Source: Nocardioides turkmenicus (GTDB lineage Bacteria > Actinomycetota > Actinomycetes > Propionibacteriales > Nocardioidaceae). From it: 58,782 bases of DNA. The position numbers and the translations under genes were made by a program. The notes beneath the pieces are model-generated. The model searched no databases and was not told the origin of the DNA. It saw only the letters and a program-made list of their open reading frames with translations. The stretch lies in assembly GCF_011045035.1 (NCBI RefSeq), contig NZ_JAALAA010000027.1, positions 1 to 58,782 of the forward strand, read 5' to 3'. The stretch's first letter is position 1. Each line of letters starts with the position of its first letter. Shown here piece after piece: positions 32,136 through 43,223 of this stretch.

Positions 32136-33464
32136 GTGAGCACCTCGCCCAACCGCGTGTACGCGGCACGCCTGGTCGGCCTTCCGATCTTCGACCCGCT
32201 CGGTGAGCAGGTCGGCAAGGTGCGAGATCTCGTGGTCACGGTCAGATCCGACGCCCGGCAGCCGCGTGTGCTGGGCCTGGTCGTCGAGGTCTTCGGGCGC
32301 CGGCGCATCTTCGTGCCGATGACCCGGGTGACGAGCATCGACTCCGGCCAGATCTACACGACCGGCCTTCTCAACATGCGCCGCTTCCAGCAGCGCTCGA
32401 CCGAGACCCTTGTCATCGGCCAGATGTTCGACCGGCAGGTCACGATCCGCTCGACCGGCGTGTCCGGGACGGTCTACGACGTCGGCATGGAGCAGGCCCG
32501 CAACCGCGACTGGCTGCTCTCCCGGGTGGCCGTGCAGGAGCCGTCCAAGGGGCTGCGTCGTCGCGGCCAGACCCACGTGATCGAGTGGGACGACGTCGAG
32601 GGCCTGGCCCGCCGCTCCCCCACCCAGGCCGCGACCCACCTGGTGCAGGCGATCCACGAGATGCGCCCGGCCGATGCCGCGACGATGATCCACGAGCTGC
32701 CGCCCGAGCGCCAGCGACAGGTCATCGCGGCTCTCGACGACGAGCGCCTCGCCGAGGTGCTCGAGGAGCTTCCCGAGGACGATCAGGTCGCCATCGTGCG
32801 GGCCCTGGACTCCGAGCGTGCCGCCGACGTGCTCGAGGAGATGTCGCCCGACGACGCCGCCGACCTCATCGCCGAGCTGCCCGAGGAGACCGCCACCCTG
32901 CTCCTCGACCTGATGCAGCCGGAGGACGCCAAGGACGTCCTCCGGCTGATGTCCTACGAGGAGGACACCGCCGGTTCGATGATGACCCCCGAGCCGGTCA
33001 TCGTCGGCCCGGACGCGACGATCGCCGACGCGCTCGCGCTCGTACGCAACCCCGACCTGACCCCGGCCCAGGCCGCCCTGGTCTACGTCTGCCGTCCGCC
33101 GCTCGAGACGCCGACCGGCAAGTTCCTCGGCATCGCCCACATCCAGCGCCTGCTGCGCGAGCCACCGTCGACGCTCGTCGCGGGCGCGCTCGACGAGTCC
33201 CTCGAGCCGCTGCGTCCCGAGGACAGCACCGAGCAGGTCGCGGCCCACCTGGCGACCTACAACCTGGTGGCGGCCCCCGTCGTCGACGAGAACGGCCATC
33301 TCGCCGGCGCGGTGACCGTCGACGACCTGCTCGACCACCTGCTCCCGGAGAACTGGCGCGAGAAGCTCGCCCGCCAGGAGTCGGCCACCGAGCCGCGCCC
33401 CGACACCCGTCCCGACACCCGGCCGAACAAGGTGATCACCCCGGAGATGGTGCGTCGTGGCTGA
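32136..33464 (+). CDS. MgtE N-terminal and CBS domain protein (soluble)
   Basis: 442 residues. Residues 8-75 form a PRC-barrel-like part (LGEQVGKVRDLVVTVRSD), residues about 175-290 the MgtE N superhelix (repeated HELPPERQRQVI, LEELPEDDQVAI, LEEMSPDDAADLI), and 300-420 a CBS pair (AGSMMTPEP, VDENGHLAGAVTVDDLLDHL). The transmembrane magnesium channel of true MgtE is absent, as in other actinobacterial proteins of this layout. It may sense magnesium or nucleotides for the adjacent DUF1003 membrane protein, whose gene overlaps it by 8 nt. Confidence 0.9.
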   Translation: MSTSPNRVYAARLVGLPIFDPLGEQVGKVRDLVVTVRSDARQPRVLGLVVEVFGRRRIFVPMTRVTSIDSGQIYTTGLLNMRRFQQRSTETLVIGQMFDRQVTIRSTGVSGTVYDVGMEQARNRDWLLSRVAVQEPSKGLRRRGQTHVIEWDDVEGLARRSPTQAATHLVQAIHEMRPADAATMIHELPPERQRQVIAALDDERLAEVLEELPEDDQVAIVRALDSERAADVLEEMSPDDAADLIAELPEETATLLLDLMQPEDAKDVLRLMSYEEDTAGSMMTPEPVIVGPDATIADALALVRNPDLTPAQAALVYVCRPPLETPTGKFLGIAHIQRLLREPPSTLVAGALDESLEPLRPEDSTEQVAAHLATYNLVAAPVVDENGHLAGAVTVDDLLDHLLPENWREKLARQESATEPRPDTRPDTRPNKVITPEMVRRG

Positions 33465-34005
33465 CGCACGCGCCGCTCGCGGCCGCCTCGACACCCCGCG
33501 CGAGCTGCGCCGCCCGCTGGTCCGGAGGCCCACCTTCCGCGCCGACGCCTTCGGCTCCTTCGCCGAGGCCTTCGCCCGTTACATGGGCACCGCCCGGTTC
33601 ATCGCCTGGATGACGATGGTCGTGCTCATCTGGGTCGCCTGGAACACCCTCGCGCCCCAGGAGTGGCGCTTCGACCAGTTCCCGTTCATCTTCCTGACCC
33701 TCGCGCTGAGCCTGCAGGCCTCGTACGCCGCACCGCTCATCCTGCTCGCGCAGAACCGCCAGGAGGACCGTGACCGGGCGATCGCCGAGCAGGACCGCCG
33801 CATCGCCTCGCAGTCCAAGGCCGACATGGAGTTCCTCGCCCGCGAGACCGCCTCGCTGCGGATGGCCCTCGGCGAGGTCGCCACCCGCGACTACCTCCGC
33901 TCCGAGCTCCGCCTGCTCCTCGAGGAGCTCGACGAGCGCGACCGACAGCGCGATCTCACCGACCAGCACTCGGTCGATGCGGGAGAGTCCCCACGCACGA
34001 CGTAG
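33457..34005 (+). CDS. DUF1003 membrane protein
   Basis: 182 residues with the DUF1003 signature: GSFAEAFARYMGTARFI, two transmembrane helices (about 46-65 and 75-98), then LLAQNRQEDRDRAIAEQDR and a cytoplasmic coiled coil. Function unknown. GTG at 33457 overlaps the upstream gene, indicating a functional pair. The TAG stop codon is also the first half of the probable -10 box of the Mrp gene. Confidence 0.9.
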   Translation: MADARAARGRLDTPRELRRPLVRRPTFRADAFGSFAEAFARYMGTARFIAWMTMVVLIWVAWNTLAPQEWRFDQFPFIFLTLALSLQASYAAPLILLAQNRQEDRDRAIAEQDRRIASQSKADMEFLARETASLRMALGEVATRDYLRSELRLLLEELDERDRQRDLTDQHSVDAGESPRTT

Positions 34006-34008
34006 GCT
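34003..34008 (+). promoter_or_regulatory. -10 box TAGGCT for the Mrp gene
   Basis: TAGGCT is 8 nt before GTG 34017 and begins with the stop codon of the DUF1003 gene. No ribosome-binding site is visible. Confidence 0.45.
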
Positions 34009-34016
34009 TGCATACC

Positions 34017-35162
34017 GTGAGTAGCCCGCTTCTCGACCGTGTCAACGCAGCTCTGGCGACCGTCCAGGACCCGGAGATCAAACGTCCCATCACCGAGCTG
34101 GGGATGGTCGACTCCGTCTCGATCGACGACGCCGGCGTCGTGCACGCCAAGGTGCTGCTGACCGTCGCGGGCTGTCCGCTCAAGGACACGATCAACCGGG
34201 ACACCACGGCCGCGCTGGAGAAGGTCGACGGCGTCACCGGCGTCGAGCTCGAGCTCGGCGTGATGTCCAACGAGCAGCGTACGGCGATGCGTGAGTCGCT
34301 CACCGGCGGCCAGGCGCAGCGGGAGATCCCCTTCGCCCAGCCGGGTTCGCTGACCAAGGTCTTCGCGATCGCGTCGGGCAAGGGCGGTGTCGGCAAGTCG
34401 TCGGTCACGGTCAACCTGGCCGTCGCGCTGGCCAAGCAGGGCCTCAAGGTCGGCATCGTCGACGCCGACATCTACGGCCACTCGGTCCCCGCGATGCTGG
34501 GCGTGGCCGACTCCCGGCCGACCCAGGTCGACGACCTGATCATGCCGGTGCCGACCGCCTCCGGCGTGAGCGTGATCTCGATCGGGATGCTCAAGCCCCG
34601 CCGCGACCAGGTCGTCGCCTGGCGCGGCCCGATGCTCGACCGGGCCCTGGTCCAGATGCTCTCCGACGTCTACTGGGGCGACCTCGACGCGCTGCTGCTC
34701 GACCTGCCCCCGGGCACCGGCGACGTGGCGATCTCGCTCGGCCAGCACCTGCCCAACGCCGAGATCGTCGTGGTCACCACCCCGCAGGAGGCTGCCGCCG
34801 AGGTGGCCGAGCGGGCCGGCACGATGGCCGAGATGATGCACCAGCGCGTCGTCGGCGTCGTGGAGAACATGTCCTGGCTCGTCCTGCCCGACGGCTCCAA
34901 GATGGAGGTCTTCGGCTCCGGCGGTGGCCAGCGGGTCGCCGACACCCTCTCCCAGCGCTTCGGCTCGAAGGTTCCGCTGCTCGGCCAGGTGCCGCTGGAG
35001 CAGACGCTGCGCGAGGCGGGCGACGCCGGGAAGCCGATCGTCGAGGCCGACCCGACCGCGGAGTCGGCCAAGGTCCTGGCCGAGGTGGCGCGTACGATCT
35101 CGGGTCGCGGACGCGGCCTCGCGGGCATGCAGCTGGGCCTCACTCCCACCTCCAAGCTCTGA
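34017..35162 (+). CDS. Mrp/NBP35-family ATPase (iron-sulfur cluster carrier)
   Basis: 381 residues. Residues 1-95 are a DUF59/MIP18-like domain (PEIKRPITELGMV, VAGCPLKDTI). The P-loop domain follows with deviant Walker A SGKGGVGKSS near 120, DADIYGHSVP and LLDLPPGTGD. These proteins bind and transfer Fe-S clusters; the usual CxxC of the cluster-binding C-terminus is not visible (MSWLVLPDGS occurs where many homologues have MS-x-F-x-C-x2-C), which is common in actinobacterial members. GTG at 34017 is favoured over the in-frame TTG at 34008. Confidence 0.93.
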   Translation: MSSPLLDRVNAALATVQDPEIKRPITELGMVDSVSIDDAGVVHAKVLLTVAGCPLKDTINRDTTAALEKVDGVTGVELELGVMSNEQRTAMRESLTGGQAQREIPFAQPGSLTKVFAIASGKGGVGKSSVTVNLAVALAKQGLKVGIVDADIYGHSVPAMLGVADSRPTQVDDLIMPVPTASGVSVISIGMLKPRRDQVVAWRGPMLDRALVQMLSDVYWGDLDALLLDLPPGTGDVAISLGQHLPNAEIVVVTTPQEAAAEVAERAGTMAEMMHQRVVGVVENMSWLVLPDGSKMEVFGSGGGQRVADTLSQRFGSKVPLLGQVPLEQTLREAGDAGKPIVEADPTAESAKVLAEVARTISGRGRGLAGMQLGLTPTSKL

Positions 35163-35167
35163 CCCTG

Positions 35168-35173
35168 TAGGTT
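35168..35173 (+). promoter_or_regulatory. -10 box TAGGTT for tatB
   Basis: TAGGTT lies 6 nt before GTG 35180 in the 17-nt gap after the Mrp gene; no ribosome-binding site is evident. Confidence 0.45.
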
Positions 35174-35179
35174 CGGCGC

Positions 35180-35509
35180 GTGTTCGGCATCGGCTTCGCG
35201 GAGCTTGCCGTCATCGTCGTGATCGCCATCCTGGTCTTCGGGCCGGACAAGATCCCCGACATGGCACGGCAGATCGCCCGCCTCCTCCACCAGGTGCGCA
35301 ACCTGGCCAACAACGCGCGCGACGACCTGCGCGGAGAGCTCGGGCCCGCCTACCAGGACCTCGAGCTACGCGATCTCGACCCCCGTCGGATCGTCAGCAG
35401 GCAGATCCAGGAGGCCCTCGCCGACATCGAGGAGGAAGAGGCGCGCGCCAAGGCACCCAAGCCTCTCCTCGCCGGCGAAAAGCCTCCCTACGACGACCAG
35501 GCGACGTAG
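35180..35509 (+). CDS. tatB: twin-arginine translocase subunit TatB
   Basis: 109 residues: the TatA/B signature FGIGFAELAVIVVIAILVFGPDKIP (split across the first helix) with one membrane span, then an amphipathic helix (MARQIARLLHQVRNL) and an acidic C-terminal tail. TatB works with TatC in recognising Tat signal peptides. The length and Glu-8 in the helix fit TatB rather than TatA. The gene does not lie next to tatA/tatC here, the usual actinobacterial arrangement. Confidence 0.92.
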   Translation: MFGIGFAELAVIVVIAILVFGPDKIPDMARQIARLLHQVRNLANNARDDLRGELGPAYQDLELRDLDPRRIVSRQIQEALADIEEEEARAKAPKPLLAGEKPPYDDQAT

Positions 35510-35615
35510 TCGCTCCTGCTTCTTTCGTCACAGCAGCACCTCTGGTTACCCGTCGGTTTAGAACCGGAAGATTGGGGTAAGAGGAGGTTGACTGCTTCGA
35601 AAGGAGTTTGCGCCC

Positions 35616-36134
35616 ATGAGCGCTCAACCATCTCGGGAACCCGATTCTGACAAGGTGCCCCTGGCCGAGGTCCAGGGCATGCTCGCCTTCGAGCTCCAGC
35701 CTCGGCTGGACCCACCACAGCCGGATCCACCAGAAGACGACGACGGTCTGCTGGCCGAGCCGATTCCCATCGTCCCCGCCCGCGGCCATCTCACCGGGTG
35801 GATCCCGCAGTTCGCCCAGAAGATCGCGGAGGTCGTCGGTGGGGACCGACCGGCGAGCCAGCTGGTGCGATGGACGACCAAGGAGGTCGTCGCCGACCTG
35901 CGGTACCGGGCCGCCCTGACCGCTCGGAGCGGGGCGTACGAGCCCGGCACCGGCCGCCAGCAGCCGGTCCGCCCTCGTGTCTACCGATGGCACCTCCACG
36001 TCGTCACCGACACCATCGTCGAGGCCACCGCCACGATCAAGTACGGCCACGGCTACCGCGCGATGGCCCTCCGCTTCGAGCAGAGCGGGGAGAGCTGGAT
36101 CTGTACGGTCCTCAACTTCGGGCCGTACACGTGA
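35616..36134 (+). CDS. Rv3235-like family protein
   Basis: 172 residues: disordered acidic/Pro-rich N-terminus, then a compact alpha/beta domain with RWTTKEVVADLRYR, RVYRWHLHVVTDTIVEA and MALRFEQSGESWICTVLNFG. It matches the Rv3235 family that lies next to secA in many actinobacteria; role unknown, with a resemblance to small SecA-associated or NTF2-like folds. AAAGGAG precedes the ATG by 10 nt. It converges on secA across a hairpin. Confidence 0.85.
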   Translation: MSAQPSREPDSDKVPLAEVQGMLAFELQPRLDPPQPDPPEDDDGLLAEPIPIVPARGHLTGWIPQFAQKIAEVVGGDRPASQLVRWTTKEVVADLRYRAALTARSGAYEPGTGRQQPVRPRVYRWHLHVVTDTIVEATATIKYGHGYRAMALRFEQSGESWICTVLNFGPYT

Positions 36135-36138
36135 CACA

Positions 36139-36177
36139 GCGGAGCGCTGTACGTACCTGCTACGTACAGCGCTCCGC
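36139..36177. terminator. perfect 17-bp hairpin between convergent Rv3235-like and secA genes
   Basis: GCGGAGCGCTGTACGTA and its exact complement enclose the 5-nt loop CCTGC. Suitable as a bidirectional terminator; there is no T-tract. Confidence 0.85.
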
Positions 36178-36197
36178 CAGGTGTCTGACGAGTCGCC

Positions 36198-39095
<2,898 letters not shown>

Positions 39096-39311
39096 GGTGG
39101 CGGGCTCCTACTAGCGGCAGACAGATAGCACGGTCACTCTACCCACCTGCCGGTCGTCACCGTACGGCGACGACCACAACGACCTGGTCTCGATCTCCGG
39201 GCCGCTCGCCCGAGCACCGGGTCGGGCCTGTCGGTTTCGTACAAGACGCCCGGTCCGTACGTCTCTAGGTTGGTGCTTGCTCAGAAGCACGGAAGACACG
39301 AGGAGAAGCAC

Positions 39312-39881
39312 ATGCGCGACATCGTCTGGACCGGGTTCGTATCGCTGGACGGCGTGGCCGACTCCCCCGGCAGCGAGGCCGAGGGACACCGCAGCGGCGG
39401 CTGGGTGATGGCCACGGAGTTCCTGCCCGAGGCGTTCGCCCTCAAGGGCGAGGAGATGGCGGACACCTCCGCCCTGCTGCTCGGACGCCACAGCTACGAG
39501 ATCTTCGCGCCGGTGTGGCGCGACTCGGAGGACCACGCGGCCTACCGCGACCTGCCGAAGTACGTCGTGTCGACCACGCTCGAGGAGAAGGATCTCCTCG
39601 ACGGCTGGGGGCCGACGACGATCCTGCGCTCGGACGAGGACGTCGCCGCGCTGAAGAAGGAGGAAGGCGGGTCGCTCTACGTCCACGGCAGCCTCGAGCT
39701 CGCCCGGCGGCTCGCCGACGCCGGCCTGGTCGACCGCTACCACCTGCTGATGTTCCCGGTGCTCCTCGGCGCGGGCCGGAGGCCGTTCAGCGACGCCGAC
39801 CGCGACAAGCAGCAGCTGACGCTCACCGACAGCGACTCCTACGCGAACGGGGTCGTCAAGCTGGTCTACACCGTCGGCTGA
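39312..39881 (+). CDS. dihydrofolate reductase-like (RibD C-terminal) family protein
   Basis: 189 residues of the RibD_C/DHFR-like reductase group: WTGFVSLDGVADSP, LLLGRHSYEIF, YVVSTTLEE, LYVHGSLELARRL and FPVLLGAGRRPF. True folate reduction is unlikely; members are NAD(P)H-dependent reductases of unknown substrate. ATG at 39312 has AGGAGAAG upstream. A TAGGTT box lies at 39266. The 3' end overlaps the convergent AraC-type gene by 16 nt. Confidence 0.9.
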   Translation: MRDIVWTGFVSLDGVADSPGSEAEGHRSGGWVMATEFLPEAFALKGEEMADTSALLLGRHSYEIFAPVWRDSEDHAAYRDLPKYVVSTTLEEKDLLDGWGPTTILRSDEDVAALKKEEGGSLYVHGSLELARRLADAGLVDRYHLLMFPVLLGAGRRPFSDADRDKQQLTLTDSDSYANGVVKLVYTVG

Positions 39882-40576
39882 GGGAGATCGAGCGCGATGG
39901 CTCCCCCGGACCCCTCGCGCAGCTGCCCGGCGGTCCGGCCGACGTAGCGCCGCAGGGCCCGGGCCAGGTGGGGCTCGTCGAAGTAGTCGAGCTTGGCGAC
40001 GACGTCGGCGGTGGCCGTCCCGGTGGCGAGCAGCGTCGCCGCCTCCCGGGCGCGGTCGATCTGGTGCAGCGCCCCACGGGTCAGGCCGGTGGCCGCCCGG
40101 AACCTGCGCTCCACGGTGCGCTCGGAGACGTCGGCCCGGTCACCGCGCAGCACACCCGTGACGAGCGGGTCGCGGAGGATCACGCCGTCGCGTACGAGCC
40201 GGTCGACCAGGGCCTCGGCGTCGTCCGCGCTCGGCGTCTCGCACTGGCTGCCGTCGAGGCGGAACCCCCTGGTCGTCACGTCGGGGAGCAGGATGCCGCC
40301 GTTGACCAGCCCGCTGGTGGGCATCGCCCGCAGCGTCGTGCCGTGGGCGAACTCGATGCCGACGAACCGGGCTCCCTCGGGCACCGGGGCGTGACCGGTG
40401 GCCGTCTCGGGGCCGGTGATCGAGGCGTACGCCACCCCGTTCTGCTCCCAGAAGACCAGCCCCCAACGGCTGGCGGCCACCGAGGTCATCGTCTCGGCCC
40501 CGTCGCTGGCGCAGGTCCACACCGAGTCGACCCACGGCGACTCGGACTCCCGCGTGGTGAACCGCAGCGACTTCAG
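39866..40576 (-). CDS. AraC-type helix-turn-helix regulator, probable CTG start
   Basis: About 236 residues. The C-terminal HTH_18 domain has SERTVERRFRAATGLTRGALHQIDR and YFDEPHLARALRRYVG (split pieces of the two HTH units); the N-terminal ~120 residues form a ligand-sensing part. The first canonical start is GTG 40522, but family-like residues (FTTRESESPWVDSVW) continue upstream. CTG at 40576 overlaps the TGA of the YcaQ-type gene as CTGA and has GGAGG 7 nt upstream, so it is the likelier start. It overlaps the DHFR-like gene at the 3' end; that gene may be its target. Confidence 0.85.
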   Translation of the reverse strand: MKSLRFTTRESESPWVDSVWTCASDGAETMTSVAASRWGLVFWEQNGVAYASITGPETATGHAPVPEGARFVGIEFAHGTTLRAMPTSGLVNGGILLPDVTTRGFRLDGSQCETPSADDAEALVDRLVRDGVILRDPLVTGVLRGDRADVSERTVERRFRAATGLTRGALHQIDRAREAATLLATGTATADVVAKLDYFDEPHLARALRRYVGRTAGQLREGSGGAIALDLPQPTV

Positions 40577-41790
40577 CGGACGACCTCCGTGATCAGGGCC
40601 GGCGCGAGGTCGCCCTTGGGCTCGACCTGGATCGTGTCCATGCCCAGCCAGCCGGCGAGCCGCTCGAGCTCGGCGGCCAGCTCCACGGGGGTCTCCGCCG
40701 GGGCGTGGGGCTCCGCGAAGGCGCCCTTGACCTGGAGCGTCCGGTTCTTGCGGTCGGCCTTGAGGTCGACCCGGCCGACGATGTGCTCACCGAGCAGGAA
40801 CGGGAGCACGTAGTAGCCGTGGATCCGCTTGGGGGCCGGGGTGTAGATCTCGATCCGGTAGAAGAAGTCGAAGAGCGCCTCGGTGCGCTCCCGCTCCCAG
40901 ACCAGCGGGTCGAACGGGCTCAGCAGCGCGCGGGCGTCGATCCGGCGCGGGAGGCGGGAGCCGGAGTAGAGGTAGGCCTGCTTGCGGATGCCCTCGACCG
41001 CGACCGGCTCCACCTCGCCGGCGTCGATGAGCTGGTTCAGCGCGCGTGTGGTGTCGTCCACCCGCATCCGGAAGTAGTCGGCGATGTCCTTGGCGGTGCC
41101 GACCCCGTGGGACCTGGTGGCGCGGCGTACGAGCTCGAGGTGGGCCTCCTCCCTCGACGGCGTCGGCGCGTCGAGATGGACCCGCGGGATGACCCGCTCG
41201 GGCAGGTCGTAGGCGACCTCGAACTGGTCGTTGCGGTGCGAGATCGCCAGCTCGCCGAACATGTAGAGGATGTCGAGGGTCTTGCGGGAGTCGGACCAGT
41301 TCCAGCCCCAGTGGTCCTTGGTCTGCGGCCCGGCGTCGTCGAGCGCCTTGGCCGCCTCGCGCGCGGTGAGCGCCCCCTGCTCGGCGACCAGCGCCAGCAC
41401 CTTCTCCTTCATCCCGTCCGGCACGCTCCCCCACCACTTGGAGCCCTTCTGGGCGCGGTAGTCGTCCATCCGCCACTGCATGTGCGGCCACAGCTCGACC
41501 GGCATGAACGCCTGCACGTGGGCCCAGTACTCGACCATCCGCCGGTCCCGACGGCCCCTGCTGGCGCGGTGCAGGAGCCCGGTGTCGTACGCCCCCATCC
41601 GGCTGTAGAGCGGCATGTAGTGGGCACGCTGCAGGACGTTGACGCTGTCGACCTGGAGGACCCCGGTGCGCTCCAGCGTGCGCTGGAACGTACGCATCGT
41701 GGGCGTGGTGTGGGGCTTGTCGGCGAAGCCCTGCGCCGCCAGCGCGATCCGGCGGGCCTGCGAGCGACTGAGTGTCTGAGAGCGGGGCAC
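40573..41790 (-). CDS. YcaQ/AlkX-type winged-helix DNA glycosylase
   Basis: 405 residues of the HTH_42 family. The catalytic motif in the family is Q-phi-Q or Q-phi-D; here VLQVDSVNVLQRAHYMPL holds QVD, the AlkX (YcaQ) type that unhooks interstrand cross-links and removes N7-alkyl adducts. Tandem winged helices follow (QGALTAREAAKAL; TRSHGVGTAKDIADYF). GTG at 41790 with GGAG upstream is chosen; the longer frame extends into a terminator hairpin. It is coupled to an AraC-type regulator gene. Confidence 0.88.
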   Translation of the reverse strand: MPRSQTLSRSQARRIALAAQGFADKPHTTPTMRTFQRTLERTGVLQVDSVNVLQRAHYMPLYSRMGAYDTGLLHRASRGRRDRRMVEYWAHVQAFMPVELWPHMQWRMDDYRAQKGSKWWGSVPDGMKEKVLALVAEQGALTAREAAKALDDAGPQTKDHWGWNWSDSRKTLDILYMFGELAISHRNDQFEVAYDLPERVIPRVHLDAPTPSREEAHLELVRRATRSHGVGTAKDIADYFRMRVDDTTRALNQLIDAGEVEPVAVEGIRKQAYLYSGSRLPRRIDARALLSPFDPLVWERERTEALFDFFYRIEIYTPAPKRIHGYYVLPFLLGEHIVGRVDLKADRKNRTLQVKGAFAEPHAPAETPVELAAELERLAGWLGMDTIQVEPKGDLAPALITEVVR

Positions 41791-41803
41791 GACTCCGACT
41801 CTA

Positions 41804-41840
41804 GAGCCGGTTCCGGACAACTCCCGTCCGGAACCGGCTC
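41804..41840 (-). terminator. hairpin terminator after the hemerythrin gene
   Basis: 14-bp perfect stem GAGCCGGTTCCGGA/TCCGGAACCGGCTC with a 9-nt loop, between the hemerythrin stop and the glycosylase start. Confidence 0.75.
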
Positions 41841-41857
41841 CATCGCCCGATCGCGAG

Positions 41858-42328
41858 TCACAACGGCCCGAAGACCTCACCCACGTCCGCGTCCAGCTCG
41901 AGGGACTCGAGCACGCTCAGCAGCTTGCGCTCCTCGAAGCGGAAGTGGGACTCCATGATCGCGGCGATGCCTTCGAGGTGCTTGCCGAGCTCCTCGGGTG
42001 TACCGGCCTTCTCGACGGCGGCCTGCAGGCCACCGAGGAGGTGGCCGACCATGGAGTGGTCCTGCTCGAGATGGCGGATCGTCTCGCGCAGGTCGGGCCG
42101 GGCCCGTGCGATCGCCGGGAAGAGCTCCCGGTCCTCACCTTCGTGGTGGCCGGTCAAGGCCGCACAGAACCCATGACAGAACAGCAGCAGGTCACGAGTC
42201 GCGGGCTCGGCGGGATCTCCCGCGGCGATGGCCTCCTGCGTCACCCGCAGTGCCGTGCGCAGCCGGTCGTGGACCCGCCGCATCTCATCTGCCCAGGCGA
42301 TCAGCCTGGTCTTCTCGCCCTCAGTCAC
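41858..42328 (-). CDS. hemerythrin domain protein
   Basis: 156 residues with the HHE pattern: MRRVHDRLRTAL, then LTGHHEGEDRELFPAI (His-His and Glu), HLEQDHSMVGHLL, and MESHFRFEERKL, giving a plausible di-iron or metal site in a four-helix bundle. The N-terminus KTRLIAWADEMRRVH is typical of an actinobacterial subgroup with unknown role (oxygen or nitrosative signalling in relatives). The GTG start at 42328 lies inside an inverted repeat (42311-42340). Confidence 0.9.
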   Translation of the reverse strand: MTEGEKTRLIAWADEMRRVHDRLRTALRVTQEAIAAGDPAEPATRDLLLFCHGFCAALTGHHEGEDRELFPAIARARPDLRETIRHLEQDHSMVGHLLGGLQAAVEKAGTPEELGKHLEGIAAIMESHFRFEERKLLSVLESLELDADVGEVFGPL

Positions 42329-42340
42329 GTGAGGGCGAAG
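42311..42340. repeat. inverted repeat over the hemerythrin start codon
   Basis: TCGCCCTCA/TGAGGGCGA plus flanking CTT/AAG, with the GTG start in the 6-nt centre. It could hide the start codon in an RNA hairpin. Confidence 0.6.
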
Positions 42341-42441
42341 GGGACGACAACATCAGTCGTGCTCCTTCGTGTCCGGCGCCTCCATGCCTGACACGGTCTG
42401 CCACCGGCACGCGACGCTGGCGTCAGCCTAGCCGAGCCGAT

Positions 42442-43122
42442 CTAGTCGACGTTGAGGAGCTTCTGGCGCACGGCGTACATGACCGCCTCCATGCGCGAGT
42501 GGGCCTGGAGCTTCTCCAGGATGTTGCGTACGTGGTTCTTGACGGTGTTCTCCGAGATGAACAGCCGCTTCGCGATCTCGCGGTTGTTGAGGCCCTTGGC
42601 GACCAGACCGAGGACCTCGAGCTCGCGGTCGGTGAGCTTGGGGCCGGGGACCGGGGAGCGGTCCGGGCGGGCCATCTGCTTGAACTCCTCCATCAGCTTG
42701 GCCGCCATGGAGGGGCTGATCAGGGACTGGCCGTCGGCGACGACCCGGATCGCCTGGGCGACCTGGTCGATCGAGGAGTCCTTGAGGAGGTAGCCCATCG
42801 CGCCGGCCTTGATCGCGTCGTACAGATCGGCCTCCTCGTCAGAGACGGTCAGCATGATGATCTTGGCCGAGGGAACGGCCTCCTTGATCGCGGAGCAGGC
42901 CTCCAGGCCGGTCTGCTTGGGCATGCGTACGTCCAGCAGCACGACGTCCGGTGCGGAGGCCGCGGCGCGCTCGGTGCCCTCGATGCCGTTGGTCGCCTCA
43001 CCGATGACCTCGATGCCGGGCTCGCTCGCCAGCAGCGCGACCAGGCCCCTTCGGAAGAGTTCCTGGTCGTCGACAACCAAGACGCGGACCGGCTCACGAT
43101 CGGCACCAGATGTAGATGACAC
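42442..43122 (-). CDS. NarL/LuxR-family response regulator
   Basis: 226 residues. Receiver domain (residues 12-125): VLVVDDQE, phospho-acceptor Asp in VVLLDVRMP, Thr/Ser in MLTVSD and Lys in LLKDSS. The output domain is a LuxR HTH: LTDRELEVLGLVAKGLNNREIA and FISENTVKNHVRNIL (quoted in parts). No histidine kinase gene lies next to it, so it is an orphan regulator; the gene between lpqB-comF-hpf and the hemerythrin gene is conserved in related actinobacteria as far as recalled. The GTG start at 43122 has no ribosome-binding site. Confidence 0.95.
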   Translation of the reverse strand: MSSTSGADREPVRVLVVDDQELFRRGLVALLASEPGIEVIGEATNGIEGTERAAASAPDVVLLDVRMPKQTGLEACSAIKEAVPSAKIIMLTVSDEEADLYDAIKAGAMGYLLKDSSIDQVAQAIRVVADGQSLISPSMAAKLMEEFKQMARPDRSPVPGPKLTDRELEVLGLVAKGLNNREIAKRLFISENTVKNHVRNILEKLQAHSRMEAVMYAVRQKLLNVD

Positions 43123-43162
43123 GAATGCATCATGGCACGTATCCCCGGACTAGTAAGGGAAT

Positions 43163-43203
43163 GGCCGGAACTCCTCCATCTGAGGGATGGAAAAGTTCCG
43201 GCC
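43163..43203 (-). terminator. terminator after hpf
   Basis: GGCCGGAACT/AGTTCCGGCC arms with an inner CCATC/GATGG helix, 20 nt downstream of the hpf stop on the minus strand. Confidence 0.7.
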
Positions 43204-43223
43204 GACGTGCATCAGGGCGACCG

